This document shows positions 38,190 to 46,927 of a DNA stretch of 64,000 nt, in pieces; within the stretch, counting starts at the first letter, position 1; each line of letters starts with the position of its first letter. Source of the stretch: Flagellimonas aquimarina (GTDB taxonomy: Bacteria > Bacteroidota > Bacteroidia > Flavobacteriales > Flavobacteriaceae); NCBI RefSeq assembly GCF_003149745.1, contig NZ_QGEG01000005.1, positions 42,952 through 106,951 of the forward strand, in the 5' to 3' direction. Both the position numbers and the translations under genes were made by a program. The notes under the pieces were generated by a model. It was given only the letters and a program-made list of their open reading frames with translations, was not told the origin of the DNA and did no database searches.

Positions 38190-38218
38190 CCCCTGTATTG
38201 AATCAATAACAGGGGTTA
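38188..38218 (+). terminator. Hairpin at the end of murB
   Basis: AACCCCTGT and ACAGGGGTT arms, extended by ATTG/CAAT with one bulged base. It begins inside the murB stop codon. The stem is strong, but only a short weak T-tract follows, so it is a terminator or a 3'-end stabilising hairpin. Confidence 0.55.
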
Positions 38219-38387
38219 TACCAAACCAAACTAACCAAAATTGTATAAACTTAACTATGTATTCTTTCTTTATCTTGCATTTAAACGCTTACAAATAATC
38301 CTTTTTCTAATTTAGCGTTGTTTTATATACGATATAAACGTTATTTTAGATTTTAGCCCCCTAAAATTTTACCTTAACGCCCCATAA

Positions 38388-38954
38388 ATGAGTACACTAA
38401 TTGAGAAACATATTGTTTCATTACTTGCTGAAAAAGACGATAAGGCAATATCATTGTTATACGACAACTATGGTGACACACTTTTTGGTGTGGCATATAA
38501 AGTTGTAAGAGATGAAGATTTGGCACAAGATGTTCTTCAGGAAAGTTTTATAAAAATTTGGAAAAAAGCAGATTCTTATGACGCATCTAAGGCAAAGCTT
38601 TTTACCTGGCTGTTTCGTATAACAAGAAACACAGCTATAGATAAGTTAAGAAGTGTCAACAATAAATCAGACAAAGAAGTCCAAATAGACGTTTCAGACG
38701 TATATAATCTAGGAGTGAACGGCATAATGCCAGATTTTATAGATGTCCAAGACAACTTGGAGAAAATAGAACCCAAATATCAAATTGTTTTGGAAGCTCT
38801 TTTTTTTCAAGGAATGACGCAACAGGAAGCAAGTGAAGAGTTGGATATTCCACTGGGAACGGTTAAATCAAGATTAAAGATTGGTTTAAGGGAACTCGGA
38901 AAAATTTACGGCACCACAATGACCATACTCTTATTGATAATTTTATTACCATGA
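38388..38954 (+). CDS. ECF RNA polymerase sigma factor
   Basis: A 188-residue sigma factor. Region 2 includes VVRDEDLAQDVLQESFIKIW and FTWLFRITRNTAIDKLR. Region 4 includes GMTQQEASEELDIPLGTVKS, a clear helix-turn-helix. A hydrophobic end (TMTILLLIILLP) is unusual. It overlaps the downstream anti-sigma gene by four bases (ATGA), so the pair is one regulatory unit. About 200 bases without a recognised gene or consensus -7 box precede it. Confidence 0.92.
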   Translation: MSTLIEKHIVSLLAEKDDKAISLLYDNYGDTLFGVAYKVVRDEDLAQDVLQESFIKIWKKADSYDASKAKLFTWLFRITRNTAIDKLRSVNNKSDKEVQIDVSDVYNLGVNGIMPDFIDVQDNLEKIEPKYQIVLEALFFQGMTQQEASEELDIPLGTVKSRLKIGLRELGKIYGTTMTILLLIILLP

Positions 38955-39709
38955 AAGAAAAAGTAAAAATATTCTTGGATTCCGATATTTTGGAAAAACA
39001 TCTTTTAGGAGATACCTCTAAAGAGGAAAATCTAAAAGCCGAAAGATACATCACCATGTATCCTGAAGTAAGGGAAACCTACAATGAACTTCAAGATAAT
39101 TTGGAAGCTTTCGCAAAAATATATGCCAGAAAAACACCTGAAGGACTTAAAGAAATTATTCTTCATAGTGCTAGAAAAGAACAAGTTGCAAGTAAAAAAT
39201 TCTTCCGCTATGCGATTGCTGCCAGTGTAGCCATAATGATATTTGCTGGCTCCTCGTACTTTTTCTGGAATCAAAACAAAAGCCTTCAAGAAGAAAACAC
39301 ATTGGTTACCAACCAAATGAAATATTTGGAAGAAAACATGAAAAATCAACTGGAAGATGTTAGAAACCAGTTTATCGTCCTTAATAATCCTGATACCAAA
39401 AGATATAACGTAAGAGGTAAGATGGAAGCGAAAGAGCTTAAAGCCGTGGCATACATAAATCCAGTAAAAAAACTATCCTACATCAATGTTAGCAATGTGC
39501 CTAACCTTCCAGAAAACAAATGTTTCCAAATGTGGGCAGAAGTTAATGGAGAGCTCGTAAACTTGGGCGTGATCAAGCAATTTGATGACAAGAACAAGCT
39601 TTTAGCACTTCCGTATGCAAAAAATGCAATAGGGTATATAACTATAGAACCAGAAGGAGGCAACACCTCCCCTACAGTACAAAATATCGTTGCCAATATC
39701 ACCTATTAA
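38951..39709 (+). CDS. Anti-sigma factor, RskA-like membrane protein
   Basis: A 252-residue protein. It has an N-terminal cytoplasmic domain that should hold the sigma factor, one membrane helix at about residues 86-103 (FFRYAIAASVAIMIFAGSS), a short coiled coil (LQEENTLVTNQMKYLEEN) and a C-terminal RskA-like periplasmic domain with KCFQMWAEVNGELVNLGV and ITIEPEGG. No zinc HXXXCXXC anti-sigma motif is seen, so binding is probably RskA type. It is co-expressed with the overlapping sigma factor. Confidence 0.88.
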   Translation: MKEKVKIFLDSDILEKHLLGDTSKEENLKAERYITMYPEVRETYNELQDNLEAFAKIYARKTPEGLKEIILHSARKEQVASKKFFRYAIAASVAIMIFAGSSYFFWNQNKSLQEENTLVTNQMKYLEENMKNQLEDVRNQFIVLNNPDTKRYNVRGKMEAKELKAVAYINPVKKLSYINVSNVPNLPENKCFQMWAEVNGELVNLGVIKQFDDKNKLLALPYAKNAIGYITIEPEGGNTSPTVQNIVANITY

Positions 39710-39740
39710 ATACTATCACTAAAGTATCCTTAAACTTCGG

Positions 39741-39769
39741 TTGCTTTAGATAGGTATTTTGTAACTTTG
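39741..39769 (+). promoter_or_regulatory. Bacteroidota promoter for the small Cys-rich membrane protein
   Basis: TTG at 39741-39743, 18 bases, TAACTTTG at 39762-39769, then 15 bases to the ATG at 39785. Both elements and spacing match the consensus very well. Confidence 0.65.
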
Positions 39770-39784
39770 TACAAAAGTTGGAAA

Positions 39785-39994
39785 ATGAAGTTAGCATTAT
39801 TGACCATAGGGCTTTTAGGACTTGCATTTGCAGGTATTGCCATTAAAATTTGGTCTAAAAAAGACGGTGAATTTGCAGGTACCTGCGCAAGTCAGAATCC
39901 TTACCTAAACAAAGATGGAGAAGCCTGTGGCTTTTGTGGAAAACTTCCATCTGAACAAGACTGCAAAAAAGATACCGTACCCGAATTACAATAG
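39785..39994 (+). CDS. Small Cys-rich membrane or secreted protein
   Basis: A 69-residue protein from the ATG at 39785 (MKLALLTIGLLGLAFAGIAI). One N-terminal hydrophobic helix acts as anchor or signal, followed by KIWSKKDG and a Cys motif: GTCASQNP, 13 residues between the first two Cys, then CGFCG and EQDC (CX13CX2CX8C). The four Cys could bind a metal or form disulphides. I recognise it as a conserved flavobacterial protein type without assigned function. It has its own promoter. Confidence 0.75.
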   Translation: MKLALLTIGLLGLAFAGIAIKIWSKKDGEFAGTCASQNPYLNKDGEACGFCGKLPSEQDCKKDTVPELQ

Positions 39995-40029
39995 CTTACT
40001 TTAGAATCCACCCTGCAAAATATCGTTTT

Positions 40030-40590
40030 TTGAACAAAATTGAGCAGTCCATTCAGGAGAACATAAAAAAGGCAATAGATGGTAATCAAATCGCCTTCAG
40101 TATACTTTTGGATACTTTTTGGAACGATGTTTACGGATTTCAGCTCACAAGGACAAAAAACGAAAATGATGCAGAGGATATTACCATAAGAACATTCTCC
40201 AAAGCATTTGATAAGATAAATTCCTATGACGATGCCTATGAGTTTAAAACATGGCTCATCACAATTTCTAAAAATCTTCACGTAGATCTCATCAGAAAAA
40301 GAAAAAGAAGTCTTTTGGATGAAATGGACAATCATGGCGATGCCGTAAAAAAGGTTTTGGATGAAACGCCTTCCGTCGAGGATCAGTTAATTATTGAACA
40401 AAATCTTGCCAATCTTTTACAGGACATAAAAAAATTAAAACCACACTATCAAAAAGTCATTAACCTAAGGTATTTCAATGAATTGAGCTATGCAGAAATA
40501 GCAAAAGAGCTCAATGAACCAGTTAACAATATCAAGGTAAAACTGCTACGGGCAAAAAAACTTTTAGCCGAGATCATCAAAAAAAAGTAA
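40030..40590 (+). CDS. ECF RNA polymerase sigma factor (second in cluster)
   Basis: A 186-residue sigma factor. Region 2 includes VYGFQLTRTKNENDAEDITI and FKTWLITISKNLHVDLIRKR. Region 4 includes HYQKVINLRYFNELSYAEIA and EPVNNIKVKLLRAKKLL. The start is TTG with no nearby ATG alternative. There is no anti-sigma next to it; the small Cys-rich membrane protein upstream is the nearest neighbour on the same strand and shares the likely transcript. Confidence 0.9.
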   Translation: MNKIEQSIQENIKKAIDGNQIAFSILLDTFWNDVYGFQLTRTKNENDAEDITIRTFSKAFDKINSYDDAYEFKTWLITISKNLHVDLIRKRKRSLLDEMDNHGDAVKKVLDETPSVEDQLIIEQNLANLLQDIKKLKPHYQKVINLRYFNELSYAEIAKELNEPVNNIKVKLLRAKKLLAEIIKKK

Positions 40591-40625
40591 GGACATCACA
40601 AGAAGTTCTTTCCTTACTAGTTTCG

Positions 40626-40633
40626 TATCTTTG
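40626..40633 (+). promoter_or_regulatory. -7 box TATCTTTG upstream of lipA
   Basis: Exact TAnnTTTG match 17 bases before the lipA ATG at 40651. A TTC rather than TTG lies about 17 bases upstream. An in-frame GTG at 40633 overlaps this box, which supports the later start. Confidence 0.5.
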
Positions 40634-40650
40634 TGAATCAAATTTCTTTT

Positions 40651-41526
40651 ATGAGCACAGCTGTTACGGACAACGTTCTACCGCCAAAAGGGAAACCAAA
40701 ATGGCTTAGGGTAAAGCTCCCAACCGGTAAAAAATATACGCAGTTAAGAGGCCTTGTGGACAAATATGACCTACATACTATTTGCACATCCGGAAGTTGC
40801 CCAAATATGGGTGAATGCTGGGGTGAAGGTACAGCCACCTTTATGATCCTTGGAAATGTTTGTACTCGCTCCTGCGGATTTTGCGGGGTTAAAACCGGAA
40901 GACCAGAAAGTGTTGATTGGGCAGAGCCAGAAAAAGTGGCAAGATCCATAAAAATTATGGGAATAAAACATGCTGTTGTCACTTCTGTTGACAGGGACGA
41001 TCTAAAAGATATGGGCTCCATTATATGGGCAGAAACGGTCAAGTCCATTAGAAGAATGAACGCGGAGACCACACTGGAAACACTTATCCCTGATTTTCAA
41101 GGAATTGAAACCCATCTAGATAGAATCCTAGAAGTTGCACCAGAGGTAATCTCTCATAATATGGAAACCGTAAAACGACTCACTAGAGAAGTGCGAATTC
41201 AAGCTAAGTACGAAAGAAGTTTGGGTGTGCTGGATTATCTTAAGAAAAATGGGGCCAACAGAACCAAATCGGGCATTATGCTAGGGCTTGGAGAATTGGA
41301 AGAAGAGGTAATCAATACAATGAAGGACCTAAGAAAGGTCGATGTTGATGTAGTTACAATTGGACAATACCTTCAACCATCAAAAAAACACTTGCCCGTA
41401 AAAGAATTTATACTTCCTGAGCAGTTTAAAAAATATGAGGAAATAGGCTTGGAAATGGGCTTTAGGCATGTTGAAAGTGGCGCTTTGGTGCGCTCCTCCT
41501 ACAAGGCTCATAAACATATTCACTAG
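40651..41526 (+). CDS. lipA: Lipoyl synthase
   Basis: Radical SAM enzyme that inserts two sulphurs into octanoyl groups on lipoyl domains. It is 291 residues from the ATG at 40651. It has both iron-sulphur sites: the auxiliary cluster motif with [11 protein letters not shown] and the radical SAM motif [10 protein letters not shown], plus the C-terminal RSSY ([10 protein letters not shown]) that ligates the auxiliary cluster. Nothing is missing. gap follows 33 bases later and may be co-transcribed. Confidence 0.97.
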   Translation: MSTAVTDNVLPPKGKPKWLRVKLPTGKKYTQLRGLVDKYDLHTICTSGSCPNMGECWGEGTATFMILGNVCTRSCGFCGVKTGRPESVDWAEPEKVARSIKIMGIKHAVVTSVDRDDLKDMGSIIWAETVKSIRRMNAETTLETLIPDFQGIETHLDRILEVAPEVISHNMETVKRLTREVRIQAKYERSLGVLDYLKKNGANRTKSGIMLGLGELEEEVINTMKDLRKVDVDVVTIGQYLQPSKKHLPVKEFILPEQFKKYEEIGLEMGFRHVESGALVRSSYKAHKHIH

Positions 41527-41559
41527 TACCAATACAACGGTTCACCTATTCTTTATTGC

Positions 41560-42570
41560 ATGAAACAAGTTAACATTGGCATAAACGGCTTTGGACGTAT
41601 TGGAAGAACCTTGTTCAGGTTGCTTCAAAGTCATTCCAATATAAATGTTGTAGCCATTAATGATCTTAGTGATGCCAGAACATTGGCGCATCTATTAAAA
41701 TATGATAGCATTCATGGCACCTTTAATGCCCAAATAGGATCTGATGGGAATGACATCATCGTTGAAGAAAAAAAGGTCAAGGTATTAAACCACGATAACC
41801 CGCAACAGATCAATTGGAAAGCCCACAATGTTGACATTGTGGTTGAAGCATCTGGAAAGTTTAAAAAAAGAGAAGATTTAGCACAGCATCTGAAAAATGG
41901 TGCCAAAAAGGTGATTTTGTCTGTTCCACCTGAAGATGAAGACATCAAAATGGTTGTTATTGGAGTAAATGAAACACAAATTGGACCAGATGACCATATC
42001 ATCTCCAATGCATCATGTACAACCAACAATGCAGCCCCAATGATAAAGGTAATTGATGAGCTCTGTGGCATTGAACAAGCCTACATTACCACGGTTCATT
42101 CCTATACTTCTGATCAAAGCCTACATGACAGGCCCCACAGGGATTTAAGAAGGTCCAGAGCAGCTAGCCAGTCCATAATACCAACAACAACAGGCGCAGC
42201 CAAAGCATTAACACGGATTTTTCCACACCTATCGGAAGTCATTGGAGGGTGCGGCATTCGTGTTCCTGTGCCAAATGGTTCATTGACAGACATCACCTTC
42301 AATGTTAAAAAAGAGACCTCAATTGAGGAAATAAACCATACTTTTGAGTATTATGCCAACAATCAACTGAATAATATACTACAATACACCGAAGACCCCA
42401 TTGTTTCCATAGATATAAACAATAGTTGTTATTCTTGTACGTTTGATTCATTAATGACATCCGTTATTGGAAAAATGGTGAAAATCATTGGATGGTATGA
42501 TAATGAAACTGGATATTGCTCTAGAATTGTTGATTTAATAGCTTTGTTTATAAAGAAAAACTACGTTTGA
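41560..42570 (+). CDS. gap: Glyceraldehyde-3-phosphate dehydrogenase
   Basis: Class I GAPDH of 336 residues. The NAD-binding start is IGINGFGRIGRTLFRLL. The catalytic Cys is in ASCTTNNAAPMIKV, with the partner His in TTVHSYTSDQ and the substrate Arg region in SEVIGGCGIRVPVPNGS. Whether it runs in glycolysis or gluconeogenesis cannot be told. Its stop overlaps the TTG start of the hybrid kinase by four bases, an unusual pairing of a glycolytic gene with a sensor kinase. Confidence 0.95.
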   Translation: MKQVNIGINGFGRIGRTLFRLLQSHSNINVVAINDLSDARTLAHLLKYDSIHGTFNAQIGSDGNDIIVEEKKVKVLNHDNPQQINWKAHNVDIVVEASGKFKKREDLAQHLKNGAKKVILSVPPEDEDIKMVVIGVNETQIGPDDHIISNASCTTNNAAPMIKVIDELCGIEQAYITTVHSYTSDQSLHDRPHRDLRRSRAASQSIIPTTTGAAKALTRIFPHLSEVIGGCGIRVPVPNGSLTDITFNVKKETSIEEINHTFEYYANNQLNNILQYTEDPIVSIDINNSCYSCTFDSLMTSVIGKMVKIIGWYDNETGYCSRIVDLIALFIKKNYV

Positions 42571-44789
42571 CGTCAAATACAATATATAAATGTGTTTGTA
42601 GCATAAAGCTGATTATGCTGTGCATTTTCCTTTGCACCCAAGTTTCTTATGGACAAAAAGATATTAGTTCTACCACAAAAGTGCAGTCTATTTTTGACCA
42701 ATTTATGGTCTACAGGCATCAAAACAAGGTGGACAAAGCCTTGGAAACTTTGGACGAAGCGGCAAAAATTGCCGAGAACAATGAAGATGCAAAGCTTCTT
42801 CTAGATACGTACCATCAATACGCAAGGCTATTTTTGGAAGAAGGAGACAGAGAAACCACAATCTTCTATTGGGATAGAGCAAGCATACTTTTAAAAGACC
42901 TCTCCTATTCATTTGGACAAGCTTTTCATAATTATTTGGAAGCAGCAGTTCGTTTTGATGAAGGAAACAATTTTCAATCCTTGAAGCTTTTAGAAGAATC
43001 AAGAAAGTTGAGCAACAACAGGAATTTAAGCAACAACATCCTCTTGCTTGAAGCGTACATATATACCAATATTGAAAAATACGAGGATGCCATTAAGAAT
43101 TTACATGCACTTATAGTCAATTCAGACGATAAGGAAAGGCCGTACCTAGCCACCAAAGCAAACCTGCAACTTGCAAAAATAAGCCTTCAACTTAACGACT
43201 TGGAAGAGGGAATCATTCATTCCAAGGCAGCTCTTGAGCTTGCAGAAAAGCACGATTACTCCAAAGAAATAAGAATAGCTAACGAAAGACTTTCCATTAT
43301 TTATGAGAGGATTGGCAGTTATGATGAATCTCTGCGTTATAAAAAGAGCTTAGAGCAGATCAAGGATTCTATTTTTAACATAGAAAAGGTGAAATTAGAG
43401 TCCAAGACGGCAGATAGAATTAGGTTTGAGCATCAAATGACAGAAATAAACAAGCTCACCGCTAAAAATGAGGAGCTAAGTGAATCTAAAAATAGATCTG
43501 AGATTACCGCGATACTTACCTCGGCTTTTTTAACCATTATCTCGTTATTGGCAGTATCCCTTTTTAGAAATAATCAAATCAAACTTAAAACGAACGATTT
43601 ATTATATACAAAAAATAAAGAGTTGGAGTTGGCAAGAGACTCGGCGGTTTCTGCCATGGAGGCCAAGACCAACTTTTTATCTACGGTGACCCACGAGCTG
43701 CGTACTCCACTGTACGCCGTTACGGGATTAACACATTTGTTATTGGATGAAAATCCGGCAGAACATCAAAAAGAACACTTAAGATCTTTAAAGTTTTCAG
43801 GAGATTACCTTTTAAACTTCATTAACGATATACTACAAATCAACAAAATAGATGCTGATAAGCTAGAACCCCTAAATATTGAATTCAAACTCCATAAAGT
43901 ATTGGCAGATGTAGTGGATTCATTGCAGCAAAACGCCAGTGAAAACAATACCACTTTGGTTCTGGACTATGACCCAAAAATTCCACAACATCTTCTGGGA
44001 GATCCCATAAAATTATCCCAAATATTCATGAATCTTATGGGCAATGCCTTAAAGTTCACCAAAGATGGTAAGGTAGAAGTCATTGCTAAATTATTGAACA
44101 AGGACGAAGAGAACGTAAAGCTGTACTTTGAGGTTAAAGATAATGGCATTGGAATTTCAGAAGATCAGCAGAAAAACATTTTTGACAGTTTTGAACAAGG
44201 TTCGGTTCAAATAAATAGGGAATATGGAGGAACAGGATTAGGATTAACAATTGTAAAAAGCCTGTTAGGCCTTTTCAACAGCAAAATAAACTTAGAAAGT
44301 GAACTGGGGCATGGAAGCTCCTTCTTCTTTGAAATGGACATTAAATGTGATGCCAATGCCCTAAATGAAGTTTCTTTTGAATTAAACCCTGAAGAATTTG
44401 AATTTAAGGGATTACATATTTTAATTGTCGAGGACAACAAAATAAACCAGGTAATCACCAAAAAAATGCTCACCAAAAAGGAAATTACCTGTGATATTGC
44501 CAATAACGGTAACGAAGCTATTGATATGGCCAAGGCAAATACCTATGATGCCATTCTAATGGATATTCACATGCCGGGAATAAGCGGAGAAGAAGCAACA
44601 CGCCAGATAAGAAAGTTTGATCAGGAAATTCCTATTATCGCTTTAACTGCCATTTCTTTGGATGATAGTTTGGACAGCTTTTACGAAGCTGGCTGTAATG
44701 ATGTGGTAACCAAACCATTTAAACCTGAGGTTTTCTACCAGAAAATTGGTGAGAATATCTTTAGAAAAAAAATGGAGGGGCAGGTTTAA
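42567..44789 (+). CDS. TPR-containing hybrid histidine kinase/response regulator
   Basis: A 740-residue one-chain phosphorelay protein. A signal-like N-terminus (LIMLCIFLCTQVSYGQ) is followed by a periplasmic TPR-type helical sensor (about 30-270), a coiled coil, a membrane helix at about 312-330, and a HisKA domain with THELRTPLYAVTG (His about 376). The HATPase domain has FMNLMGNALKFT, DNGIGIS and GGTGLGLTIVKS. The receiver has its Asp about 666 in AILMDIHMPG and Lys in VTKPFKPE. The TTG start is preferred because it keeps the signal sequence and couples to gap. No output DNA-binding domain is present. Confidence 0.88.
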   Translation: MTSNTIYKCVCSIKLIMLCIFLCTQVSYGQKDISSTTKVQSIFDQFMVYRHQNKVDKALETLDEAAKIAENNEDAKLLLDTYHQYARLFLEEGDRETTIFYWDRASILLKDLSYSFGQAFHNYLEAAVRFDEGNNFQSLKLLEESRKLSNNRNLSNNILLLEAYIYTNIEKYEDAIKNLHALIVNSDDKERPYLATKANLQLAKISLQLNDLEEGIIHSKAALELAEKHDYSKEIRIANERLSIIYERIGSYDESLRYKKSLEQIKDSIFNIEKVKLESKTADRIRFEHQMTEINKLTAKNEELSESKNRSEITAILTSAFLTIISLLAVSLFRNNQIKLKTNDLLYTKNKELELARDSAVSAMEAKTNFLSTVTHELRTPLYAVTGLTHLLLDENPAEHQKEHLRSLKFSGDYLLNFINDILQINKIDADKLEPLNIEFKLHKVLADVVDSLQQNASENNTTLVLDYDPKIPQHLLGDPIKLSQIFMNLMGNALKFTKDGKVEVIAKLLNKDEENVKLYFEVKDNGIGISEDQQKNIFDSFEQGSVQINREYGGTGLGLTIVKSLLGLFNSKINLESELGHGSSFFFEMDIKCDANALNEVSFELNPEEFEFKGLHILIVEDNKINQVITKKMLTKKEITCDIANNGNEAIDMAKANTYDAILMDIHMPGISGEEATRQIRKFDQEIPIIALTAISLDDSLDSFYEAGCNDVVTKPFKPEVFYQKIGENIFRKKMEGQV

Positions 44790-45781
44790 ATCAAGTCCAT
44801 TACGGACCGCTCCAATACGCTATGGTCTTCATCTGAAAAATGATGGGCAACTTCTAAATAATAAACGTTCTCCACCCTACCTTCTAACCTTACATAGTCC
44901 TTTTCTGTGGTCAATATTATATTGAAATCTCTAAATTGATCTATTTCTTTATTAGAAAAATAGTGATGATCGCTAAACTCAAAATGCTTGAATTCCACAT
45001 CAAGGCCCTTAAGATGGGAAACCAAAGGTTTTGGAGAAGCTATCCCTGTCACCAATGCAATTTTTTCGCTCTTTAACACAGAAAGTTCAATAGTCCCTTT
45101 TGCATTTTTAAAGACGTTGGCATATTTTAAACTACAAAAAAGTACTTTCTGATTCTTGGTAGGTTTCAACCTTTTATAAATAGACGTTCTTTCATCTTTT
45201 AATAAAGATTCAGGACATTTGGTGACAATAATGATGTCTGCTCGCTTTTTTTCCAATTTGCTGTCCCTAAGATTACCAGTTGGCAAATACCAATCATTGA
45301 AAAACAAATTGTCATATGCCGTTAGCAAAATGGAAAAGCTTGGTTTTACCCTTCTGTGTTGAAAAGCATCATCCAAAAGAATAACCTCTGGCTTTATACC
45401 ATTTTGAAGCTGTTCAATTCCATTTCTTCTATCCGAATCAACGGCAATTGTGATCTGTGGAAATTTTTTGTACAGTTGAAAGGGTTCATCACCTAAATCC
45501 TCCACCGAACAATTTTGCGTTGCAACCAAAAAACCTTTGGACCTTCTTTTATAACCCCTACTTAAAACCGCTACCTCTTTTTCACCCATTAATCGAATTA
45601 GGTATTCAATCATTGGGGTTTTTCCTGTACCGCCAACACTAAGGTTGCCAACACACACGGTTGGCGTTTTATAGGTTATCGATTTAAAGAATCCAATATC
45701 ATAAAGAAGGTTCCTTACATATACGACCAATGCATAAATCAAAGAAAATGGAAATGCTATTTTCCTAAGCAGTTGCTGCAT
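44786..45781 (-). CDS. lpxK: Tetraacyldisaccharide 4'-kinase
   Basis: Phosphorylates the lipid A disaccharide at the 4' position, at the inner membrane. It is 331 residues from the Met at 45781 (MQQLLRKIAFPFSLIYALVV), a start that puts one membrane helix first. Upstream in-frame residues read through the nif3 region and are not kept. The Walker A loop is VCVGNLSVGGTGKTP. Later blocks are LSRGYKRRSKGF and ILLDDAFQHRRV. Its stop overlaps the convergent hybrid kinase stop by four bases. It confirms that the organism makes lipid A. Confidence 0.93.
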   Translation of the reverse strand: MQQLLRKIAFPFSLIYALVVYVRNLLYDIGFFKSITYKTPTVCVGNLSVGGTGKTPMIEYLIRLMGEKEVAVLSRGYKRRSKGFLVATQNCSVEDLGDEPFQLYKKFPQITIAVDSDRRNGIEQLQNGIKPEVILLDDAFQHRRVKPSFSILLTAYDNLFFNDWYLPTGNLRDSKLEKKRADIIIVTKCPESLLKDERTSIYKRLKPTKNQKVLFCSLKYANVFKNAKGTIELSVLKSEKIALVTGIASPKPLVSHLKGLDVEFKHFEFSDHHYFSNKEIDQFRDFNIILTTEKDYVRLEGRVENVYYLEVAHHFSDEDHSVLERSVMDLI

Positions 45782-45829
45782 ACAGCGAAAATATAATATT
45801 TTATCTTTAACCACATTAAGAAACATCAA

Positions 45830-46924
45830 ATGACCGTAAAGGATATTACAAAAATACTGGAAGAACTTGCGCCACTGTCTTATGCGGAAGAATTTGACAA
45901 TGTGGGGCTGCTCGTTGGTGATCACAACATGAATGTAACGGGTGTCCTGGTTACTTTGGACACTCTAGAAAATGTTGTGGACGAAGCAATTAAGAAGGAT
46001 TACAATATGATTGTGAGTTTTCATCCCATCATATTTACTGGGCTTAAAAAATTAACAGGGGCAAATTACGTGGAAAGGGTAGTTTTAAAAGCGATTGCCA
46101 ATGATATAGCCATTTATAGCATGCACACTGCCTTGGACAATTCCAATATGGGCGTAAACGCCAAAATATGCGAAGTTTTAGGTATCCAAAACGCAAAAAT
46201 CCTTATACCAAAAAGAGGAACCATCAAAAAATTGACAACCTATGCCCCAATGCCCAATGCCGATGAAATTAAATCCGCTCTTTTTAAGGCCGGTGCCGGA
46301 GAAATGGGAAAATACAGTAATTGCAGTTTTAGCACAGATGGTGATGGTAGTTTTAAGGCCGGAAACGATGCCAAACCAACAATTGGTAAGATTGGAGAAA
46401 CCCATATTGAAAAAGAAGTACAAATCAATATGGTTTTTTCATTTGAAAAAGAGAAATCCATTCTCTCCGCACTTTTTAAAAACCATCCATACGAAGAAAT
46501 AGCTTATGAAATAACCACATTGGAAAATACCAACCAAAATATTGGAATGGGAATGTTTGGGGTTCTGGACACTGAAATGGATGAGGAGGCCTTTCTACAA
46601 ATGGTAAAGAAAAGAATGAACGCTGCTGTCATTAGGCACTCCAAATTACTTGATAAAAAAGTAAAAAAGGTAGCTGTATTAGGTGGTAGCGGTGCCTTCG
46701 CAATTTCTGCGGCTAAAAAAGCAGATGTTGATGTTTTTATCACTTCGGACCTAAAATATCATCAGTTTTACGAAGCAGAGGGTCAATTAGTACTGGCAGA
46801 TATTGGGCACTTTGAAACTGAGCAGTTTACAAAAGACCTATTAGTTGATTATCTTATCAAAAAAATTCCTAATTTTGCAATCTCGTTATCGGAAAGTATA
46901 ACAAATCCCATCAAGTATTTATAA
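45830..46924 (+). CDS. Nif3-like dinuclear metal centre protein
   Basis: A 364-residue Nif3/YbgI family protein. It has metal-binding residues in SFHPIIFTGLKKL, IYSMHTALDN and, late, DIGHFETEQ, which together hold two metals in a hexameric toroid. The inserted middle region (about 130-240) matches the PII/CutA-like insert of YqfO-type members. Function is unsettled; GTP cyclohydrolase I-like activity has been proposed for some relatives. It is followed three bases later by a coiled-coil gene, a linkage seen in many bacteria. Confidence 0.9.
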   Translation: MTVKDITKILEELAPLSYAEEFDNVGLLVGDHNMNVTGVLVTLDTLENVVDEAIKKDYNMIVSFHPIIFTGLKKLTGANYVERVVLKAIANDIAIYSMHTALDNSNMGVNAKICEVLGIQNAKILIPKRGTIKKLTTYAPMPNADEIKSALFKAGAGEMGKYSNCSFSTDGDGSFKAGNDAKPTIGKIGETHIEKEVQINMVFSFEKEKSILSALFKNHPYEEIAYEITTLENTNQNIGMGMFGVLDTEMDEEAFLQMVKKRMNAAVIRHSKLLDKKVKKVAVLGGSGAFAISAAKKADVDVFITSDLKYHQFYEAEGQLVLADIGHFETEQFTKDLLVDYLIKKIPNFAISLSESITNPIKYL

Positions 46925-46927
46925 TTT

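Noticed and set aside
38188..38218. Hairpin at murB read as a riboswitch for the sigma operon
   Set aside because: It overlaps the murB stop and is a simple stem without further conserved structure. Terminator or mRNA-end hairpin is the simpler reading.
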